NCBI GenBank assembly: GCA_964446745.1
Contig: CAYURR010000016.1
Span: 1 to 28,698, forward strand
DNA length: 28,698 nt
Direction of reading: 5' to 3'
Source of the DNA: CAYURR01 sp964446745
Lineage (GTDB): Bacteria; Bacillota; Clostridia; Lachnospirales; WQUN01
The stretch's first letter is position 1; each line of letters begins with the position of its first letter. The position numbers and the translations under genes are program-made. Shown piece after piece: positions 24,195 through 28,698 of this stretch. Under the pieces are notes generated by a model. It saw nothing but the letters and a program-made list of their open reading frames with translations. It did not search any database and was not told the DNA's origin.

Positions 24195-24223
24195 ATATTA
24201 CAAAGTATAGGCTCTGTTGTCAA
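24195..24223 (-). promoter_or_regulatory. Consensus promoter of the minus-strand small RNA
   Basis: TTGACA (24223-24218), 17-base spacer, TAATAT (24200-24195) on the minus strand. The -35 is a perfect match and the -10 differs at one or two positions. It is one of the best promoter matches in the window. A cUUCGg-capped hairpin (CCGCCTTCGGCGG in minus sense) lies immediately upstream. Confidence 0.7.
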
Positions 24224-24327
24224 GAACCACCGCCGAAGGCGGTTTAGTGCTATGTTTATTATAAGATTTAGAAACAGCAAGATCAGTACACTTTATTATT
24301 AATATCTAATTAATTTAAACGATAACG

Positions 24328-24360
24328 CAGCAGCATTCTATGGAATGCCGCTGTTTTTTT
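24328..24360 (+). terminator. Terminator without an adjacent gene
   Basis: CAGCAGCATTC (24328-24338) pairs with GAATGCCGCTG (24343-24353) with one A-C mismatch and a four-base loop, followed by seven T residues. It would end rightward transcripts. The nearest rightward gene ends 443 bases upstream, and no good promoter was found between. Confidence 0.7.
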
Positions 24361-24662
24361 ATGTCTTCGGAATTTTACACCACTGTTAAGGATATAGCAT
24401 TACTCTTGACACCTATAAACGAGATGTATTCTGATTAAGCTAATTAAAATGGAATGACATATAATACATGAATGTATCATGCATATGGATATAAGCACAT
24501 GATATAATCATGCATTTTTAGCACCCTGTTAATGTATAATATTCAAAAGCGGAATTCAAACAATTAAGTCCGTTTCGGAAACTACTGAGCCTGTTACGCC
24601 AAGTAATAATATGTATCCACACGTGACATGCGTTTACAAAAGCTGAAAGGGTGAACAACCAC
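24361..24662 (+). other. Gene-free upstream region of the SLOG gene
   Basis: This AT-rich stretch has no credible gene. It holds the palindrome ATACAT-GA-ATGTAT (24464-24477) and a direct repeat of ATCATGCAT (24476-24484 and 24507-24515). Several TATAAT-like hexamers occur (24503-24508, 24535-24540) but without a matching -35; TTGACA at 24406-24411 lacks a matching -10. It may hold the promoter and operator of the gene at 24663. Confidence 0.35.
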
Positions 24663-25130
24663 ATGATCTACGATCCAGACAAAACGGTATGTGTATCAGG
24701 CCACAGAGATATCCCGGAGGACAAAGTCGCATATGTAAAATCAAAGCTACACAACGAGGTGATCAAAGCCATAGACGATGGATTTTCCACCTTCATCTCC
24801 GGAATGGCCAAAGCGACTGATCTATATTTTGCCTCTATCGTTGCATCATTAAAGGCGAGCCACCACCTTACCCTTGTCGCGGCCATTCCATATAGGCGTA
24901 GACTGCATACGCCTGACCCGCTGTTCCAAGACATCCTGTCCTGCTGTGATATCGTAGAGGTTGTATCAGAGGGTTACACCCAGTCCTGTTATGCACGGCG
25001 AAACCGATTTATGCTGCTGCATTCGAAAAGGTTAATCGCAGTATATGACGGCAGGCAGAACGGCGGCACATATTCGACTATCATGCTGGCCGGCTCTACA
25101 GGAAAAGACATTCGCCTCATTAAAATATAG
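24663..25130 (+). CDS. SLOG-domain protein (DUF1273/YpsA-like)
   Basis: A 155-residue Rossmann-like protein. It opens VCVSGHRDIPEDK, has FISGMAKATDLYFA near 44-57, IPYRRRLHTPDP near 75-86, and a C-terminal RLIAVYDGRQNGGTYSTIMLA. These are the hallmarks of the SLOG/DUF1273 (YpsA) family thought to bind nucleotide-related ligands. In the usual motif the middle stretch is GxxxGxD; here it reads SGMAKATD, so a glycine is missing. The start ATG 24663 has GAAAGGGTG suitably placed; the in-frame GTG at 24651 would overlap that site. It is a single gene with a long upstream region. YpsA of Bacillus relates to cell division; whether this protein does is unknown. Confidence 0.82.
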   Translation: MIYDPDKTVCVSGHRDIPEDKVAYVKSKLHNEVIKAIDDGFSTFISGMAKATDLYFASIVASLKASHHLTLVAAIPYRRRLHTPDPLFQDILSCCDIVEVVSEGYTQSCYARRNRFMLLHSKRLIAVYDGRQNGGTYSTIMLAGSTGKDIRLIKI

Positions 25131-25156
25131 TGATCCTTCCTGTATGTACGATTCAC

Positions 25157-25184
25157 TTGCCTTTGTTACCAAATCATATATAAT
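25157..25184 (+). promoter_or_regulatory. Predicted promoter of the DJ-1/PfpI gene
   Basis: TTGCCT (25157-25162), 16-base spacer, TATAAT (25179-25184). The -10 is perfect. The leader to the ATG at 25236 is about 45 bases. Confidence 0.6.
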
Positions 25185-25235
25185 TACTTCTAAGAAAGTA
25201 TCATAAAGGCACTTTACCCGGAATGGAGATATAAA

Positions 25236-25817
25236 ATGAAGGTTTTAGTCCTTTTAGCAAAAGGCTTTGAGACGATGGAGTTTAGCGTATTCATCGATGT
25301 GTTAGGGTGGGCGAGAAACGATTATGGATATGATATACAGGTCGAGACCTGTGGATTTTTAAAAGAAGTTGTCAGCACATTCAATGTACCTGTTATCGTA
25401 GATAAGACTATCAATGAAGTATGCGTAAACGACTATGATGCATTAGCCATTCCCGGCGGGTTTGAGGAATATGGATTTTATGAAGAGGCATACGATGAGC
25501 CTTTTATCAGCCTCATACAACAGTTCAATGATCAAGGAAAGCCGATAGCAACAATATGTGTAGCAGCTCTTTCCCTCGGAAAAAGCGGAATATTAGCAGG
25601 GAGAAGGGCAACTACATATCATTTGCGAGGTGCTCACAGGCAAAAGCAACTGGCTGAGTTTGGTGTGCATGTCGTCAATGAACCCATAGTAGTCGACAAA
25701 AACGTTATCACCTCATATTGTCCTCAGACAGCGCCGGATGTGGCTTTTAAATTGTTAGAGATGCTAACGAGCACAGATCAGATGCAAATAGTAAAGGCCG
25801 CCATGGGCTTTCGCTAA
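25236..25817 (+). CDS. DJ-1/PfpI-family protein
   Basis: A 193-residue protein of the ThiJ/DJ-1/PfpI family. It begins MKVLVLLAKGFETMEFSVFIDVL, the usual strand plus GFE motif with the conserved acid at E12. AIPGG is at 71-75, and the nucleophile elbow ATICVAALSLGKSGIL carries C108, followed by TTYH. Family roles include stress protection and glyoxalase or deglycase-like activities, and many members are of uncertain function. GGAG lies about seven bases before the ATG and it has its own promoter. It ends before a two-way terminator shared with the convergent lipoprotein gene. The length matches the DJ-1 branch. Confidence 0.92.
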   Translation: MKVLVLLAKGFETMEFSVFIDVLGWARNDYGYDIQVETCGFLKEVVSTFNVPVIVDKTINEVCVNDYDALAIPGGFEEYGFYEEAYDEPFISLIQQFNDQGKPIATICVAALSLGKSGILAGRRATTYHLRGAHRQKQLAEFGVHVVNEPIVVDKNVITSYCPQTAPDVAFKLLEMLTSTDQMQIVKAAMGFR

Positions 25818-25931
25818 TGCACTCATACGCTTGCAAGATTGTTATAATGCATTATTGTGCTTGAATTTCACACTACAGTTATTTAAGTGTGTCATTACAG
25901 ATAAAATCCATGGTATTACAATTGCATATAA

Positions 25932-25976
25932 AAAAACAGCCTATAGGATAAAAATATCATCCTATAGGCTGTTTTT
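25932..25976. terminator. Bidirectional terminator between convergent genes
   Basis: CAGCCTATAGGAT (25937-25949) pairs perfectly with ATCCTATAGGCTG (25959-25971) over 13 bp, with flanking A5 (25932-25936) and T5 (25972-25976) tracts. It can therefore stop both the DJ-1 transcript and the lipoprotein transcript. Confidence 0.85.
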
Positions 25977-25986
25977 GCGATTACGC

Positions 25987-27888
25987 CTACTGTGTAGGCA
26001 GTTTCCAGAATTCGGAGTCCGAAGTAGTGATGGTTATGTTAAAAGGGGGTAGTATCAATTTACTTGTGTCAAATTTATCAGGAATCAACGCATAGTATGT
26101 GGTTGACATTTCGGAGTTGAATGTAAAATGTGCAACACTTGAAAAGCACATTAAATATTTTGAGATGAACTCTTTATATCTTTCTTTCGAGAATGGCTCT
26201 TCGTTATGCCCGGCGTTGCTATTGGGAACGAAATCCTCCTCGGCAGCCATTATCTTGCGTAAAGATTGCAAATTTATGTAGTTTCCGTTTATATCTTTCG
26301 CAATCACTCTATACGTTGGGTCGAGCATAACCCATTGGTTATATTTTTTCGAATATGCTTCGGCTACAACGTGGGCTTCCAAGGCAATTTCGTCCATACA
26401 GGTTATATATCGTGCTTCTATACCATACAGGTTGCAAAGCTCGGACAGGATAATCGATACCCCTCTGCAATTAAGTCCTTCGTTATCTTGCTTATAAAAA
26501 TCTATTAACGACAAGGCGTCACGTTTATCCATTTCAGGCAGAGCCGATGCACCGTTATGCTTAACGTTATCACAAACCCAGTTTAACAGCACTGTCATCA
26601 GTTCGATGTCACTAAGCCCGGCAGTCAATTCATCTAACTTGTACTCTTCTATAAGCGGTAGATATTTGTCCCTGAGCCCGAGATCATAAGTATAATCAAG
26701 CACTATATCGTCATCTTTATATGCTGAATATTCGTTTAGCATGGACTTAGCGCGAGTATAGATCGTGTTTTTATACTCGCCCCAGGTAGGGACGTCCGAT
26801 ATTTTAACAAACTCTACATCTCCGCTTGCACCAAACCGATTGTATGTACCGACCATCTTTTTTCCGTCGTCAGATAGTTTTAAAGAGCATGTTACGGGGT
26901 CGTTTTCATTAGGATCTTCCCATGATAGGACCAATAGTCCATCCTTTAATTCGGATTTTACTATTAGATTTTCGAAATTATAACAGGTGTACAGAGCTTC
27001 ATTCTTAGTGGCATCAATGCTCAATTTATCATCTGTAAAATTCAAAAATAGTCCGCCTGTATAAGGGTCTGACCAGTTGCTCATTTCCCAGCTGCCGCCA
27101 AAGCCTGTATATGTGTCGTCTTCACTCGTAACATCATCTATGCCTTTTTTTATACTGCCAATACCATTGACATTTTTTGAAAGCTGAGGGTTTCCCCAAT
27201 ATGTTACCTTAAACGCTCCCTCTCCGGTTACATTCAAACTATTATTGGCATAGACCTCGGTCTCAGATATTCCTTGTAAATCCAGGGTTACATCTTTGGA
27301 CTTGAAATCCTTAGCCGATAGTTTGCCGGCGCCAACCATTTTTATATTAAACATTTTGCTATTACCCTTTAGGTTGATAGCACTTGCTCCGTTGGATTCT
27401 ATTTTTAGATTATCGCAATCCAAATCCAATGTTAGCTTTGAGGCATCGGATATTTCAACTGCACAGTTATCTGTTACAAATGTTCCTTCTCCCTCTAACT
27501 TTACCAGTACAGAGGATTTGATGCTCTTTAGCTCATTTGTTCCGATATAAAAATCAATGCCGTTGAAGTCCTTGTTTGTAATCGTCTTATCGGACGTTGT
27601 TTTAATGACTAATGTACCGTTGCTTTCGGTTATATCAAGGTACTTTTCAAGATTTTCATCTATGGAGTATTTAACCGAATTTGATGGTTCATTTGATAGA
27701 TATACATTTGCACCTGCGATACTATCTATTTCTAAGGAGCTCCAGGCACTACTTAGTTCTACACTACTATCAACCCTTTTCCCATTGCCTGTTATGTCGG
27801 CGTTTATTGTAGTTTTAGCTATACAACCGGATAACGAGGCGACAGCTATGGAGCAAAATAGCAATAATCTTATTGCCTTTCTTATCAT
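25987..27888 (-). CDS. Lipoprotein with GIN (DUF2807-like) and transglutaminase-like domains
   Basis: A 633-residue surface lipoprotein. The signal peptide ends in the lipobox LSGC with C22 as the lipid-bearing cysteine. Residues about 45-250 form a beta-solenoid-like GIN/DUF2807-type region, with short repeated strands (LDLDCDNLKIESNGASAINL) ending in VTGEGAFKVTYWGNPQLSK. A beta-rich middle (about 262-365) resembles a lipocalin-like module. Residues about 370-560 are a transglutaminase/protease-like domain with the probable triad C474 (GLNCRGVS), H506 (EAHVVAEAY) and D523 (WVMLDPTY). The start at 27888 has GGAGG seven bases upstream. It is divergent from the Spo0A-like gene and convergent with DJ-1. 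The three-part combination is unusual to me; the target is unknown. Confidence 0.85.
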   Translation of the reverse strand: MIRKAIRLLLFCSIAVASLSGCIAKTTINADITGNGKRVDSSVELSSAWSSLEIDSIAGANVYLSNEPSNSVKYSIDENLEKYLDITESNGTLVIKTTSDKTITNKDFNGIDFYIGTNELKSIKSSVLVKLEGEGTFVTDNCAVEISDASKLTLDLDCDNLKIESNGASAINLKGNSKMFNIKMVGAGKLSAKDFKSKDVTLDLQGISETEVYANNSLNVTGEGAFKVTYWGNPQLSKNVNGIGSIKKGIDDVTSEDDTYTGFGGSWEMSNWSDPYTGGLFLNFTDDKLSIDATKNEALYTCYNFENLIVKSELKDGLLVLSWEDPNENDPVTCSLKLSDDGKKMVGTYNRFGASGDVEFVKISDVPTWGEYKNTIYTRAKSMLNEYSAYKDDDIVLDYTYDLGLRDKYLPLIEEYKLDELTAGLSDIELMTVLLNWVCDNVKHNGASALPEMDKRDALSLIDFYKQDNEGLNCRGVSIILSELCNLYGIEARYITCMDEIALEAHVVAEAYSKKYNQWVMLDPTYRVIAKDINGNYINLQSLRKIMAAEEDFVPNSNAGHNEEPFSKERYKEFISKYLMCFSSVAHFTFNSEMSTTYYALIPDKFDTSKLILPPFNITITTSDSEFWKLPTQ

Positions 27889-27918
27889 AAAAAATCCTCC
27901 CTGTTTTGTTTGCGACAT

Positions 27919-27924
27919 CTTATA
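27919..27924 (-). promoter_or_regulatory. Possible extended -10 for the lipoprotein gene
   Basis: On the minus strand TGGTATAAG gives an extended -10 (TG-N-TATAAG) with TATAAG at 27924-27919. No -35 match is seen 16-18 bases upstream. The remaining divergent gap to 28031 holds no gene. Confidence 0.3.
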
Positions 27925-28031
27925 CCATCCTCATGATAAAGATACATGCGTCTGCGTTATTGTTTTTTGTAGTTATTCGTGTTAGCATGTGGTTTGTATT
28001 GGTTCTTTAGTTAGTGTTAGGAGGCTTTTTT

Positions 28032-28698
28032 ATGGACAGACCGTTATCCGTGCTTTTAATAGAGGACGAACCTCTGGAGTGTCAGGAAATTATTAAGGCC
28101 ATTGAATTAACACCCGATGTTGAACTGACAGGGGTTACCAATAATATTTTAAAAGCTATAGAATATGTAAAAGACACTCAGCCCGACGCGATTATTTTGG
28201 ATTTGGAATTACATAAAGGTTATGGCAATGGGTTGGCATTTTTAGATTTGCTACGCGAAATGCAGCTGGCCTTTCCTATATACATCCTTGTAACAACGAA
28301 TAATTTGAGCTTTGTAACCCACGAAGGCGCTCGAGATAGAGGTGCCGATTTTGTTATGCTCAAACGACAAGAGGATTACAGTGCAAACACCGTCATCGAC
28401 CTGCTGAGCTCGCTTAAAAATATTATTCAAAGCAACAAGAAAGCCATCACTTATTCAAATATCGCAGAGAGTCGAGAGAAAAATGAACAAAGGATCACAA
28501 GCAGAATCCTCACCGAGTTTGACAGGGTAGGGATTCCCCCAAACGCTGTGGGGCGACAGTATTTGATAGACGGCATCATGCTGATAACAAATGGCCAGAC
28601 GAATAAGATTTACGAGACCATTTCTACAAAACGTTCTAAAACCGAGGGCAGTATAGAACGCGCCATGCAAAATGCCATTGCAAAGGCATGGAAAACAA
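28032..28698 (+). CDS. Spo0A-like response regulator, partial (3' end outside window)
   Basis: The frame from ATG 28032 (AGGAGG seven bases upstream) stays open for 222 codons to the window edge. The receiver domain (about 5-130) carries E11/D12/E13, phospho-acceptor D57 (AIILDLELHKG), T88 and K111. A linker leads to a Spo0A C-terminal DNA-binding domain from about 155: LTEFDRVGIPPNAVGRQYL, then IYETIS and the recognition-helix stretch GSIERAMQNAIAKAWK. That stretch closely parallels the RVERAIRHAIEVAW of Bacillus Spo0A. At about 225 residues expected, it is shorter than typical Spo0A (260-270), so it may be a paralogue and not the master sporulation regulator. Only a few codons should be missing. 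Confidence 0.85.
   Translation, partial: MDRPLSVLLIEDEPLECQEIIKAIELTPDVELTGVTNNILKAIEYVKDTQPDAIILDLELHKGYGNGLAFLDLLREMQLAFPIYILVTTNNLSFVTHEGARDRGADFVMLKRQEDYSANTVIDLLSSLKNIIQSNKKAITYSNIAESREKNEQRITSRILTEFDRVGIPPNAVGRQYLIDGIMLITNGQTNKIYETISTKRSKTEGSIERAMQNAIAKAWKT

Noticed and set aside
24211..24225. GGCTCTGTTGTCAAG resembling an IS6-family end (GGCTCTGTTGCAA)
   Set aside because: No matching second end or transposase remnant was found, and the bases are explained by the -35 of the minus-strand promoter.
25831..26052. 73-codon plus-strand frame after the DJ-1 gene
   Set aside because: It runs through the bidirectional terminator and into the opposite-strand lipoprotein gene, and has no ribosome site.

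Overview
The window looks like a chromosomal segment of a Bacillota (class Clostridia) anaerobe. The grounds are a Spo0A-type response regulator at the right edge, a Firmicutes-style two-component plus FtsX-type ABC transporter operon, type I signal peptidase, a DUF1858 protein, RecQ with HRDC, AGGAGG-type ribosome binding sites and a moderate G+C core interrupted by AT-rich stretches. No tRNA, rRNA or CRISPR array was seen.

Layout. (a) 1-1002, minus: two ABC-2 type permeases, the first cut by the window edge. (b) 1103-5663, plus: OmpR-type regulator, histidine kinase, ABC ATPase and an 8-TM FtsX-like permease, with three GTCAC direct repeats overlapping the transporter promoter. (c) 5760-5972, plus: an orphan Imm17-like immunity protein and a terminator. 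(d) 19943-6044, minus: a run of ten tightly packed genes. It opens with five translationally coupled genes (MFS carrier, Gfo/Idh/MocA dehydrogenase, Fe-S old-yellow-enzyme-like reductase, SDR, fumarate-reductase-like flavoprotein) that look like a redox-only pathway for an unknown small molecule. It continues with a NUDIX hydrolase, a multidomain diguanylate cyclase, RecQ, a MATE exporter and a small charged protein. (e) 20073-20871, plus: signal peptidase I and a DUF1858 protein, divergent from (d), ending at a strong terminator.

(f) About 20950-24660 is an AT-rich accessory stretch. It holds a two-TM coiled-coil protein, an IS200-like element whose transposase is frameshifted in an A7 tract, a zinc-ribbon miniprotein and an unrecognised 305-aa protein with an R-x4-H motif. 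It also holds two promoter-to-terminator units without genes that look like small structured RNAs: one on plus (about 21051-21207) and one on minus (about 24188-23941) whose 5' and 3' halves can pair over several helices. (g) 24663-25817, plus: a SLOG/YpsA-like protein and a DJ-1/PfpI protein. (h) 27888-25987, minus: a large lipoprotein joining a GIN (DUF2807-like) domain to a transglutaminase-like domain. It is divergent from a Spo0A-like regulator that runs off the window.

The best candidates for something undescribed are the two small-RNA units, the five-gene redox operon, and the lipoprotein/Spo0A-like pair. All function calls rest on motif recognition by eye; no database search was run.
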